18,565 nt of DNA from Deltaproteobacteria bacterium (lineage in GTDB: Bacteria > Desulfobacterota > Syntrophorhabdia > Syntrophorhabdales > Syntrophorhabdaceae): assembly GCA_003506795.1 (NCBI GenBank), contig DNYO01000355.1:1-18565 (forward strand). The letters run 5' to 3'. The position numbers and the translations under genes were made by a program. The notes below the pieces were generated by a model. It had not been told where the DNA came from and did no database searches. It worked only from the letters and a program-made list of their open reading frames with translations. Numbering within the stretch: position 1 is the stretch's first letter; each line of letters starts with the position of its first letter. Of this stretch, positions 6,002 to 13,864 are shown in pieces.

Positions 6002-7745
6002 TCAACGAATCTCGTCCTTTCGGCCGTAACGATCGCCCGTCGTCTTATTAACGTTCTCTTCTAAGTCCAAGAGTCCGAGTTTCATTCTGGCATATGAGTG
6101 TTCGGGATTTAATTGGAGACATTTTAAGTAATATTTTCTGGCTTCCCCCATATGCCCCGATCTCTCAAGCCAGGATGCCAGGTCATAACAGATGTCGATG
6201 GATTTCGGCAATTCGCCGTGAGCGAACATCAGATATCCGACATAGTCGTCGTCTGCTTTCTTGTTTGCCGCCATCCAGTCATCAAGATCGTCGTAGAGAA
6301 GGTTGTTCATATTGAAACCGTACTTATCATAAGCCAGCTTGATCCGATCATAGCCGTTCTTCAGGCCTTCTATTCCACCTGATCGATAGGCATCGGCCAT
6401 TTGGGCCGTAAACTCCGGCCTCATGTTCTTATATGAATCATAATCGAAGATCCGCTCCAAGACAGGATCCCGATTGTTTTTGAAATCGACCGATGTCAGC
6501 CTGACAAAGAAATGAGGCTCCGTTCCCGTGGAAAAATCGAAGGGCTGGGCGTCCTGATAATAATCGACGGCACAGCCGATTTGCAGCTTGCTGTGAGGAA
6601 GATTGAACCTCCGAATGGCCCCATATTGGTTCGGCTTGCTGCAGGTCGGCTCGCCGAATAATGTGGCGTTCGTGTACTGAACGATCTCAGATACGAAATG
6701 CTGGGCCGCGGAGACCGTCGCTCTTCCAATAATGACGAACAGACGATCCGGATGGTCCAAGCCGGGCCTGTTGAGGATCCCTTTGACGAGAGGCCATTCG
6801 ATATGATTTCCTCCGGCATTCCGCCTGATGTCGACGATCAGTCTTTCGGCCTTCCGTTCATCGAACTCTTCAAACAGTCGTTGGCAGAATTTATCGAACG
6901 GCTCGTTTTTATTTATCAACGAACGCGTTGATCTGAAGATAGATTGCCTCCCTTTCGGGCAAATATTCATACCAATACAAATTGTTCGCCTGTTTGAGAT
7001 AGAGAGGGACGGGATTATGGCTTCCCTCGTTCATGAATACCGGACCGGACATTCCGACATCCGTCTGGATCGCGTAATCAAGTTCCCGGCCTTGTTCATC
7101 CGCCAAAAGCAGATGAATCTCGTCGGATGATTGGCTCGCTCCTGTATATTGAAGCAAGGGGCCGTCATTCATGAAGAATCGCGGCAAATATTCGAGAACC
7201 GTCATCTCATTATCGGCGGCAACAAAGCGAGAGAGCCTGCGCATGGCCTCTTCGGCCGTCAAGCCCCCTATCTTGATGACCTTTTTTCCGCATGCGCCTT
7301 CATACTTTTTCGAGATCGATCTGATATAGAGGCCGTCTTCGAAGGGATAGAACCCGACGGGATAATATTTGTAGGTCTTTCTGATTTCTTCGAGTCCCCG
7401 CGAGGATGCCACCGGAGTGCAGAACGTATGAAGGTTCTTGATATGAGCCATCAGCTCATGGATGCCGATGATCATTTCGTTGGTCGTAGAATTGGAAATT
7501 CTATTTCGCAATTTTTCTGCATAGCCATAAAAAGCTTCTTTGGTCACATTGCCGTATAAGTTCGGATGCATGACCTCGAGACGCTTGATCAAATAATCCA
7601 AGTCCTCGTTCCATTCTTTCACGGAGATATTGCTCGGACGTCCCGGTTCTGATTGCACGACAATATTCCGGGCCGTTTGGGCCTGCCCCCATAAACTCGC
7701 GGTCAGAATCCCGCTCGCGACAACCAGAACGAGAAGCTTTTTCAC
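6002..7745 (-). pseudogene. Frameshifted exported S41-like peptidase with helical C-terminus
   Basis: Two overlapping frames make one protein of about 580 aa. The first (7745 to the TAA at 6909-6911) starts at GTG 7745, with AAGGAG 6 nt upstream, and encodes a signal peptide (KKLLVLVVASGILTASLWGQ) and the N-terminal half. The second frame continues with NEPFDKFCQRLFEEF, an S41 core with DIRRNAGG and GRATVSAAQHF (probable serine nucleophile in VSAAQ), and a C-terminal TPR-like part with ARKYYLKCLQLNPEHSYA. The break falls in the minus-strand run GATAAATAAAAACGAG: removing one TAAA unit restores VDKNEPF. A 4-bp tandem duplication therefore explains the frameshift. The first half is exported if expressed, but it lacks the catalytic part. 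Sequencing error remains possible. Confidence 0.75.
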
Positions 7746-7931
7746 GGTCGTCTCCTTCGCCTTTTTCTGCCTGCATGAAGAAGTACGAAACGTGGCTCGG
7801 GATTGTTCGAATCCCCATCCCTCGCTTGTCCAAGTTTGTGCCCAGCCTCTGTGGCCGAAGAGCCGGGCCAACATCCTCTCCACCTGTTGAACAGAGGAAT
7901 GTGTTCAGAGCAGTAGGGTCGTGCGATACGC
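7746..7931. other. Upstream region of the S41-like pseudogene
   Basis: Apart from the ribosome site AAGGAG before the GTG at 7745, I see no gene or convincing promoter in this stretch. It leads into the repeat shared with segment C. Confidence 0.4.
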
Positions 7932-8105
7932 ACGGTTCTGACTACCCCAAAAAAATTGTGCAGAGATTGTGCAAACCTCTGCTTAAAACGGCTCAGTCTA
8001 GCTTAAACGTGCTTAAACCATCAAGATCGGTAACGGCAAGAAAAACAAGGGAGATGCGGTCCAATAGGGGAGAAATCGGAAGCGCGGAATTTCGGGAAGG
8101 GCGTT
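7932..8105. repeat. Segment-end repeat, copy in B
   Basis: This stretch aligns with few differences to about 8874-9043 at the end of segment C, and the match runs on through the tRNA half. It contains an inverted repeat (GCAGAGATT at 7960-7968, AACCTCTGC at 7974-7982, one wobble pair) and three GCTTAAA words at 7981, 8001 and 8011, spaced 20 and 10 bp apart on the same helical face. Such layouts are typical of arm sites for a tyrosine recombinase or its accessory factor. The binding role is inferred. Confidence 0.75.
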
Positions 8106-8144
8106 TTTGAAGTCCGGAGGGGCCACCAGGCCCCATGCCCTCCC
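8106..8144 (-). repeat. selC 5'-half copy 3
   Basis: An exact copy of tRNA-Sec from position 1 (8144) through the complete anticodon loop (8106-8112). No 3' half and no clear promoter follow. The methyltransferase gene of segment C ends 20 bp upstream of tRNA position 1. Confidence 0.92.
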
Positions 8145-8164
8145 GTATAAAGCGCCGTGACGAC

Positions 8165-8782
8165 CTATGAAAGCTTTCGGGCGCGGCAGGCCATCGATTT
8201 CCAAAAGAAGGGCAGCCTTCCACCGTAGCGGAAGCGGATGTCGACGAAACCCTCATTTTCGATGAGAGATCGGAGTGTTCGGGGAGAGAAGAATTTGATG
8301 TGCCAGCCGTCCTCACGGGTGTTGAAATGGGCGTCCCAGCGGCCGAGAATAGAGATCGATAGATTCTTGGCATAGCCGTGGTAAGGCGTGCTGAGGATCA
8401 GGGTTCCGCCCGGTCGGAGGCAGCCGTCAGCAGCTTGGAGAAGCCGACCAGGATGATACAAATGCTCGATGACCTCCAAAGCTATAACGACGTCGAACTT
8501 TCCTTCAAGTACGCTACAGGGAAGGTCATAGACATCGGCGACATGGAAACAGCCTTCGGGGACGTGTCGCTGGGCTTCTGCCACAGCCTCGGCGGAGATA
8601 TCGATGCCAACGACATCATAGCCGAGGTCGGCCAGAGATCTTGCTTGATTCCCCGGGCCGCAGCCGATGTCGAGGATGCGGGCCTTATCTAGCCGAGGCA
8701 GGAAGTCACGGACGATCGGCCAAAGAAAAGCCTGGGAAGCGCTGTGCTTGGGATCTAGACCTTGGGAAATGGCGCTTATCAT
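8165..8782 (-). CDS. Class I SAM-dependent methyltransferase
   Basis: A 205-aa protein of the UbiG/Methyltransf_23 type. Motif I is LDIGCGPG (residues 37-44), the acidic ribose-binding residue is in VVGID (57-61), and the post-I region DVVIALEVIEHL (97-108) and CLRPGGTLILSTP (121-133) follow the fold. The later DGWHIKFFSPRTL is common in small-molecule and polysaccharide methyltransferases of this group. It starts at ATG 8782 with only a weak purine stretch upstream. A TTGACA about 50 bp upstream (8832-8837) has only a poor -10. The gene looks intact, unlike the cargo of segment B. The substrate cannot be told from sequence. Confidence 0.85.
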   Translation of the reverse strand: MISAISQGLDPKHSASQAFLWPIVRDFLPRLDKARILDIGCGPGNQARSLADLGYDVVGIDISAEAVAEAQRHVPEGCFHVADVYDLPCSVLEGKFDVVIALEVIEHLYHPGRLLQAADGCLRPGGTLILSTPYHGYAKNLSISILGRWDAHFNTREDGWHIKFFSPRTLRSLIENEGFVDIRFRYGGRLPFFWKSMACRARKLS

Positions 8783-8873
8783 TGTCGCGGTATTCTCAGG
8801 CTCCTAATACCTAACACGATGGGATCGGCCCTGTCAATTGAACTCACGGGTCGTGGGGAAATATTATAGACCC

Positions 8874-9043
8874 GGTTCTCGTTACCCCATAAATTGTGCA
8901 GAGATTGTTCAAATCTCTGCTTAAAACGGCTCAGTCTAGCCTAAACCTGATCAAACCATCAAGATCGGTAACCGCAAGAAAAACAAGGGAGTGGCGGTCC
9001 GACAGGGGAAAGATCGGAAGCGTGGAAAAACGGCGGGGGCGTA
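8874..9043. repeat. Segment-end repeat, copy in C
   Basis: Partner of the repeat at 7932-8105. The inverted repeat is perfect here: GCAGAGATT (8898-8906) and AATCTCTGC (8912-8920) around a 5-nt loop. The three phased words have drifted to GCTTAAA (8919), GCCTAAA (8939) and GATCAAA (8949) but keep the same 20 and 10 bp spacing. This fits an older, decaying copy. Confidence 0.75.
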
Positions 9044-9082
9044 TTTGAAGTCCGGAGGGGCCACCAGGCCCCATGTCCTCCC
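9044..9082 (-). repeat. selC 5'-half copy 4, probable original host half
   Basis: A copy of tRNA-Sec from position 1 (9082) through the loop (9044-9050), with one difference from the intact gene: + strand T at 9076, so tRNA position 7 is A. That A pairs canonically with the U in the 3' half of the intact gene, where the present 5' half gives only G-U. Together with the retained promoter this marks it as the displaced original half. Confidence 0.88.
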
Positions 9083-9094
9083 GTCGGATAAGGG

Positions 9095-9123
9095 ATGGTA
9101 TTGCATCCGGAAACCGATGTCAG
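9095..9123 (-). promoter_or_regulatory. Relict original selC promoter
   Basis: CTGACA (9118-9123), a 17-nt spacer and TACCAT (9095-9100) have the same -10 and spacing as the promoter of the intact selC. It lies 9 bp beyond the stop of the SSS symporter gene and now drives only a tRNA half followed by segment C. Confidence 0.62.
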
Positions 9124-9131
9124 GGAAGCGG

Positions 9132-10886
9132 TCAGGACTCATTCGGCGAGGGGAGATTCTTATACCAGGTGAAATACAGAACCGCCGCGGCGGCCGCGGT
9201 CAGGATGAGCCAGACGCAGACCTGCCGCCAGTTCTTGAGGAACATGTAAAACGCCGCCACTCCCAGGCCGAACTGGAAGAAACAGGCGATGAAGGCGTTG
9301 ATGACGTCCCATGCCGGCATCGGATCCTTCCGCGGCACCAGCCCGCGGCGCGCGGCCTCGCGCCGGATCGGACCCCAGAGACCAAACGGCCTCACTTTGG
9401 CATAGAAGCTGACTAGGATCTCGCGATCGGCGGGCTTCGTCAGGAACGAGATGATGATGGTGGCCGCCAAGGATGCGCCCATCAGGAAAAGAATCGTCTC
9501 ATGCTGCGCCAGGCCGGCCAGCCAGATCTTCTGGGCCGCCACGATGGCCGTCGAAGCCAGCATGCTCCAGAGATAAGCCCGGGCTCCGAAGCGCCACCAG
9601 TGCCAGCGGAGGGCGGCCGGGACCATGATCATGGCCAGCATGACGTAGAGAAGGAAATCCCAGGCCGAGACGATCTGCTCGAACATGAAGCTCAGAACGC
9701 AGCCGGTGACCATGACAGCGCCGGAGGCCAGCATGCCCAGCCGGATGAGAGATTTTTCGGGGAGGTTCTTGGCCCCATAGCGCTTCAGGAAGTCATTGAG
9801 GATGACGCCGCTGGTGACATTGATGATGGCGCTGAGCGTCGACATCAGCGCCGCCAGCAGAATCGCCATAAACAGCCCGGAGACGACGACGGGGAGATTC
9901 CGGACGACCAGGGGCATGATCTTCTCGGCGTCGAACGAGCCGGAGCTGCCCAGGAAGTGAACGCCGAAACAGAGGAACGATCCAGCGATGAGCCAGCGGA
10001 CGCCGTGTCCCAGGGTCCAGGCCCCGGCGGCCAGGGAGGCGGATCTGGGATTCTTGGCAGTCAGGAAGAACGTGAAATCCCATCCCAGCGGGCCGGCCAT
10101 CAGGCGGAACAGGACCCAGACGATGCTGGCGCTGACCAAAGGCCCGAAATAGTAGTATTGATGGTAGCCGGCCGGAGCCTGTCCGAGATAGCTTGACCAG
10201 AGGTTCCAGGCGGGAGTGAGGACGTCCCAGCCCGGATTCCCGGCCGCCAGCGCGGCGAGGCCGTCCGGAAGCTGAAGCGCGGCAAGGCTCAAGCCGATGG
10301 CCCCGATGATGATGAGGATGGTCTGGAACATGTCGGTCCAGACGACGCTGAAAAAGCCGCCGACGGTCACGTAGACGCCGACAACGACGAAAACAAGCGA
10401 AGTCGCCGCCCAGCGGGGAATAGCGATGAACTCCTCGGCGAATTTCCCGGTTCCGACGGCTACGTACATCAGCGTGAGGATCATCTGGAGGAGGATGAAG
10501 GAAGCGATGGCGATCCGCAGCCGCTCCGTGTCCCGGTTGTCGCCGAAGCGGGTCGCATTCCACTCCGCCAGGGTCATCACGCCGGACCGCCGGATATACT
10601 TCGCCTGATAGGCCATGAAGATCGCCATGGTGAAGAAGCCCCAGACGACATGGAAGACGAAGACCGATTTGATGCCGACGTAGTACATCACGCCGATGAT
10701 CAGCATGGTACCACCGATATCGACGTAGCTCGAGCAGCCCGAGAGGCCGACCATCCACCAGGGGACTGCCCGCTCGGCGAGGTAATAGGCGTCGAGCTTC
10801 TTCGTCGCCCGCTTGCGGACGCGGAATCCGATCAAGACCATCGCCGTAAGGTAGAGACTGACAATCACCAGATCAATCGGCTTCAT
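9132..10886 (-). CDS. SSS-family sodium/solute symporter
   Basis: A 584-aa polytopic membrane protein with about 13 hydrophobic helices. It imports a solute with Na+ across the inner membrane. Family signs are YYLAERAVPWWMVGLS near residues 34-49 (the usual first-helix region), GGFFSVVWTDMFQTILI in the middle, and ALMSTLSAIINVTSGVILND around 345-365, the region that forms the second sodium site. The substrate cannot be read from sequence; sugars, myo-inositol and organic acids are common for the family. The start at ATG 10886 is preceded by AAGGAG at a long 15-nt distance. It is divergent from the topoisomerase IB-like gene and lies just upstream of the old selC promoter, so it is probably native host sequence. 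Confidence 0.87.
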   Translation of the reverse strand: MKPIDLVIVSLYLTAMVLIGFRVRKRATKKLDAYYLAERAVPWWMVGLSGCSSYVDIGGTMLIIGVMYYVGIKSVFVFHVVWGFFTMAIFMAYQAKYIRRSGVMTLAEWNATRFGDNRDTERLRIAIASFILLQMILTLMYVAVGTGKFAEEFIAIPRWAATSLVFVVVGVYVTVGGFFSVVWTDMFQTILIIIGAIGLSLAALQLPDGLAALAAGNPGWDVLTPAWNLWSSYLGQAPAGYHQYYYFGPLVSASIVWVLFRLMAGPLGWDFTFFLTAKNPRSASLAAGAWTLGHGVRWLIAGSFLCFGVHFLGSSGSFDAEKIMPLVVRNLPVVVSGLFMAILLAALMSTLSAIINVTSGVILNDFLKRYGAKNLPEKSLIRLGMLASGAVMVTGCVLSFMFEQIVSAWDFLLYVMLAMIMVPAALRWHWWRFGARAYLWSMLASTAIVAAQKIWLAGLAQHETILFLMGASLAATIIISFLTKPADREILVSFYAKVRPFGLWGPIRREAARRGLVPRKDPMPAWDVINAFIACFFQFGLGVAAFYMFLKNWRQVCVWLILTAAAAAVLYFTWYKNLPSPNES

Positions 10887-10935
10887 GGGCGCTTGCCGCT
10901 GCTCCTTCGTTGTCCCTACGGCGTTCTTGAGCTTA

Positions 10936-10964
10936 AGACTACCAACACTTCATGAGACCGTCAA
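10936..10964 (-). promoter_or_regulatory. Promoter of the symporter gene
   Basis: TTGACG (10959-10964), a 17-nt spacer and TAGTCT (10936-10941) on the minus strand, about 50 bp before the ATG. The -35 is good and the -10 weak. Confidence 0.45.
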
Positions 10965-11011
10965 TGAAGCCTGGACGTGAAGCCTCCTGAGAGTGAGCCC
11001 AAGCCCCGAAG

Positions 11012-11040
11012 TTGACAGCCCTCCCGGCATTATCGACAAT
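11012..11040 (+). promoter_or_regulatory. Promoter of the topoisomerase IB-like gene
   Basis: TTGACA (11012-11017), a 17-nt spacer and GACAAT (11035-11040), about 38 bp before the chosen ATG. Its presence argues against the upstream TTG start at 11012, which would lie inside the -35. Confidence 0.6.
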
Positions 11041-11077
11041 GGGGCAGCCGAACTGCAGTCTATTTAGGGAGGGAAGC

Positions 11078-12157
11078 ATGTCGCCAGCCGCGAAACCGGT
11101 TCCCCTCGGCACCATCCGAATCCGGGCCAAAGACCTTCGGGTCATGGCGATGACCGCTTCAGGCTGGCGGGAAAAAAGCCTGGATCTTCCGGATGCCCTC
11201 CACGCCGTCCATCTCTACCGATCCCACGGGCGGCTCGCGATGCTTCGCGATGCCCGGGATCCGAGGTTCATCAAAGGCGCTCTGGGACCGAGCGGCCGGC
11301 CGGTGGGGGCGCGCCTCATGGCCTTGCCCAATGGGCAGAGGTTGAACGCCGCTTTCTCTCTCTTCGCCAAGAACCTCCGCTTCCACGATGAGGACACCGA
11401 CGCGCATTGGGACGTGATGTTCGAGAACCCATCGGGATTCACGTATCTCTACGTCAAGGAAAAGATAGCCAGGGCCAGAAAGCATAAGACTCATATCGTG
11501 GATGAGTTCGGCCGTTATTTTCCCAAGCTCAAGCGGAACGTCCTGAAGGACCTGCGGAGCGAAGGAAGCGTCCATTCGATCGCCCTTTATACGATGATGA
11601 AGACCTATATGCGGGTCGGGAACGAGATCTACTTCAAAGCGCACGGCCATAAAGGGCTGACAACCCTGCAGAAGATGGACATCAGGATCGAAGGAAACCA
11701 CGTCGCCTTCAACTACAAAGCCAAAGACGGCGTCCCCATCCATATCCGCGTAAGCTTTCCGGACGCCTACGTCCGGAGGCTTTCCGCGCTCTTGAAGCCC
11801 AAGAGTCCGGAGGCTTTCGTCTTCAGCCATGCCTCCGGGCACCCCCTGGGAGGGAAGGAGGTCAAGAGCGCGATCGGGGAATTCTGCGGCCGGGAATTCT
11901 TTCCCCATATCATCCGCTCCTATTTCGCCGATACCGAAGTGAGGAAATTCTTTCGGGCGAATCGGACGGCCACTCGGCAGGAGGTGTTCGATCTTCTGAT
12001 CAGGATCGCCTCCAAGCTCGGCCATAAGCGGTACGATAAAAAGGAGCATCTCTGGGTCGAGAGCCCCAAGGTCACCGTGAATAACTACATCCGTCCGGAA
12101 TTCGTCGAACGGCTGCATCGTTATTACGAGAGCGAATCACGGAGCGGGAAGCCCTAG
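11078..12157 (+). CDS. Topoisomerase IB-like tyrosine-recombinase-fold protein
   Basis: A 359-aa protein related to poxvirus-type DNA topoisomerase IB, which relaxes DNA through a 3'-phosphotyrosine. The core starts with YMRVGNEIYFK (R179), GHKGLTTLQ and the strand-lysine region NYKAKDG (K216). It continues with FFPHIIRSYFADTEV (H277, R280) and ends in VNNYIRPEF with the likely nucleophile Y337. Two points are unusual. The HIIR motif looks like the HxxR box of tyrosine recombinases rather than the KDFR of bacterial TopIB. The position usually His or Asn nine residues before the tyrosine is E328, after an insertion. The ATG at 11078 has GGGAGGG 4 nt upstream, and an in-frame TTG at 11012 lies within the promoter. 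It could be a genuine relaxase or a diverged recombinase. Confidence 0.78.
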   Translation: MSPAAKPVPLGTIRIRAKDLRVMAMTASGWREKSLDLPDALHAVHLYRSHGRLAMLRDARDPRFIKGALGPSGRPVGARLMALPNGQRLNAAFSLFAKNLRFHDEDTDAHWDVMFENPSGFTYLYVKEKIARARKHKTHIVDEFGRYFPKLKRNVLKDLRSEGSVHSIALYTMMKTYMRVGNEIYFKAHGHKGLTTLQKMDIRIEGNHVAFNYKAKDGVPIHIRVSFPDAYVRRLSALLKPKSPEAFVFSHASGHPLGGKEVKSAIGEFCGREFFPHIIRSYFADTEVRKFFRANRTATRQEVFDLLIRIASKLGHKRYDKKEHLWVESPKVTVNNYIRPEFVERLHRYYESESRSGKP

Positions 12158-12201
12158 CCGCCGGCCCGTTGGGGCTTCGAAAAGAAATAATTCTCCGCGC
12201 G

Positions 12202-13578
12202 TCAATGCGGCCTTGTTGACGTGCTCCCTTCCGAATGGGGTCTTCTGACCTGGCCGCCCATTTCCTCTTTCAACACGGCATCCAGGATATAGTCGCACAC
12301 ATCCTCGACAAAATAGGCGCCGTATTTTGATAGGCGAATGGCGCCCTTCTCCTGATGAAGACACCCATAATCGCTGAGCTCCGCCAAGAGGGAAAAGAAA
12401 ACCTCATGAGGGCTGATCTTGAACCGCTCTTGAAACTGATCGACATCGAGGCCTTTCCCGATTTGCAGATGAAGCAGAAGCGACCGGTACATTTGCTCTC
12501 GTTCGGTGAGGGCGATCGATCTGCCGATCGGCAGTTGCCCTTTTCTGAGGATGCTCGTATAGGAGGCAAGCTCCTCATACTTATCGTAGCAAATCGTCTT
12601 GGTATAGGACCGCGCCCGTGAACCGAGGGCGATAATGGGCATTTCCTGCAGCCAATGGAAGCGATATCCCCACTGCCGCTCATCGGTAAATCGACCGTTT
12701 TGCTCATATCCGTTGGCGCTCATCCACTCCTGCGTGCGGAGCACCATCTCAAAGAGAGCGTCCTTGCCGATCATAAGTTCGGGGCGCTCCTCATAGAGCT
12801 TGACGACGAGAGGATTGACGATCTCATGCCGGATATACTCGATCGAATCAGGACGCAGGCCGCCGAGAATATCGAGATCCTTCCTGACGCTCTCCATGGT
12901 TTGCCCCGGGAGCCCCGTCATCATATCGATATTGATCGACATGCCGGCGTCCTGGACTTCGTGGACGATTTGGGTCACCTGATCGACGGTATTCTTTCTG
13001 TTGCATAGAAGAAGCAAGGACTGATCAAAGGTCTGGCATCCGATGCTGATTCTGTTGATTCCCATGGCGCGCAATTCCTTGATTCTCTCCTTGTCAGACA
13101 GAGTCAAGGGATGCGCCTCGGACGTGATGTTGCAGTTGCTGGACAATTCCAAGCAGGACGAAACCTTATCCAGGATCAGCCGGATATCGTCGTTGGAGAA
13201 TATCGTGGGCGTACCGCCGCCGAAATAGATGCACCGCGCCTTCTTTCCTGTAAAAACACCGTGGCCTGATAAGAGCTCGATCTCCTTCAGCAGGCTGTCC
13301 AAATATTCGCGCTGGGCTTCCCGGTCGGCTTTGTGGGGGAAAGAATTGCAGAACAAGCATTCGGAAAAGCAGAACGGAAGGTGGACATAGAGCAAGAGCT
13401 CCTCTTGCGGCATGCTCTCCTTCACCTGTTCAAGAAAGGCATCCACCTGGGAGGGCGCCAGCACTTTGAACCGATGGGGAATGAACAGGTCAGGCTGGCT
13501 CTTCGTGTAATCGGCGGAGCCGTAGAAGAGTTTGTTTTTAATGATGTTCAGCACTTCATCTTGGTCCATAGGCTCCAT
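12202..13578 (-). CDS. HemN/HemW-like radical SAM enzyme
   Basis: A protein of about 458 aa in the coproporphyrinogen-dehydrogenase-like radical SAM family. The iron-sulfur motif is CFSECLFC (C70, C74, C77), preceded by LYVHLPF and followed by IYFGGGTPT (about 117-125), ITSEAHP, GINRISIGCQTFD and INIDMMTGLPGQT, all in the family order. The C-terminal part resembles the HemN winged domain. Family members make protoporphyrinogen, carry heme (HemW) or act on unrelated substrates, and I cannot decide which from sequence. I chose ATG 13578 over longer frames because GGGGAG sits just before it; the ATG at 13569 is equally possible. The gene converges with the topoisomerase IB-like gene and leaves 44 bp between them. 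Confidence 0.8.
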   Translation of the reverse strand: MEPMDQDEVLNIIKNKLFYGSADYTKSQPDLFIPHRFKVLAPSQVDAFLEQVKESMPQEELLLYVHLPFCFSECLFCNSFPHKADREAQREYLDSLLKEIELLSGHGVFTGKKARCIYFGGGTPTIFSNDDIRLILDKVSSCLELSSNCNITSEAHPLTLSDKERIKELRAMGINRISIGCQTFDQSLLLLCNRKNTVDQVTQIVHEVQDAGMSINIDMMTGLPGQTMESVRKDLDILGGLRPDSIEYIRHEIVNPLVVKLYEERPELMIGKDALFEMVLRTQEWMSANGYEQNGRFTDERQWGYRFHWLQEMPIIALGSRARSYTKTICYDKYEELASYTSILRKGQLPIGRSIALTEREQMYRSLLLHLQIGKGLDVDQFQERFKISPHEVFFSLLAELSDYGCLHQEKGAIRLSKYGAYFVEDVCDYILDAVLKEEMGGQVRRPHSEGSTSTRPH

Positions 13579-13673
13579 CTCTCCCCTGGGCAGCCGTCGT
13601 ACCGCTGGGGGCCAGACTCCGCGAGACTGTGGAACAACCGGAAGATATGGCCAAACGAACACCCTTTACGGCT

Positions 13674-13702
13674 ACTTTACAAAGGCGGAGGCGAAAAGTC
13701 AA
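13674..13702 (-). promoter_or_regulatory. Promoter of the radical SAM gene
   Basis: TTGACT (13697-13702), a 17-nt spacer and TAAAGT (13674-13679) read toward the radical SAM gene and leave a leader of about 90 nt. A 12-bp palindrome GGAGCCGGCTCC (13787-13798) lies further up in this divergent intergenic region and could serve either gene. Confidence 0.5.
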
Positions 13703-13864
13703 AAAAATATAGCGGGCGCCTCAAGATTCAGCGCCGGATAACGAGACCCTTCCAGCCATGACCGCAGGGGTCTTCAAAATAAACTCGGAGCCGGCTCCAT
13801 CAAAGCAAGGATTGCATCCTGAAGACCTTTCCCAACGTATATACCAGTGAAGGAGTCTGCAAAT

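Larger units (their letters stand above)
5338..8105. mobile_element. Segment B of the selC array
   Basis: The segment is bounded by tRNA copies 2 and 3. It contains a frameshifted S41-like gene, a glycine-loop scrap of a protein kinase and a beta-propeller C-terminal scrap, all on the minus strand, with no integrase. A good promoter at its left end points at copy 2. Its right end (about 7932-8105) closely matches the right end of segment C, so both were probably moved by the same recombinase. Confidence 0.6.
8106..9043. mobile_element. Segment C of the selC array (oldest insertion)
   Basis: About 940 bp between tRNA copies 3 and 4, holding a single methyltransferase gene and the shared end repeat. 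It has no integrase. With one gene between two recombination-like sites, it has the size and look of a cassette. It is oldest if insertions stacked at the intact tRNA. Confidence 0.6.

Noticed and set aside
6909..6911. Selenocysteine readthrough joining the two S41-like frames
   Set aside because: The stop is TAA, not TGA, and the second half lies in another frame; a 4-bp duplication explains it better.
7795..7825. T-arm-like sequence suggesting a tRNA remnant
   Set aside because: The stem pairs, but the loop lacks the TTC start of a T loop and no other tRNA arm is nearby.
4161..9082. Integron cassette array with attC sites
   Set aside because: The repeats are half-tRNAs with a plain D-arm hairpin. 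They lack attC R' and R'' core sites, and no IntI is present. Only the cassette-like layout is shared.
4161..9082. CRISPR array
   Set aside because: There are only four copies, 0.9 to 2.8 kb apart, with genes between them.
9501..10196. Long + strand frame opposite the symporter
   Set aside because: Its composition (Gly, Asp, Glu, Gln, Arg rich) is that of an antisense shadow of a GC-rich membrane-protein gene.
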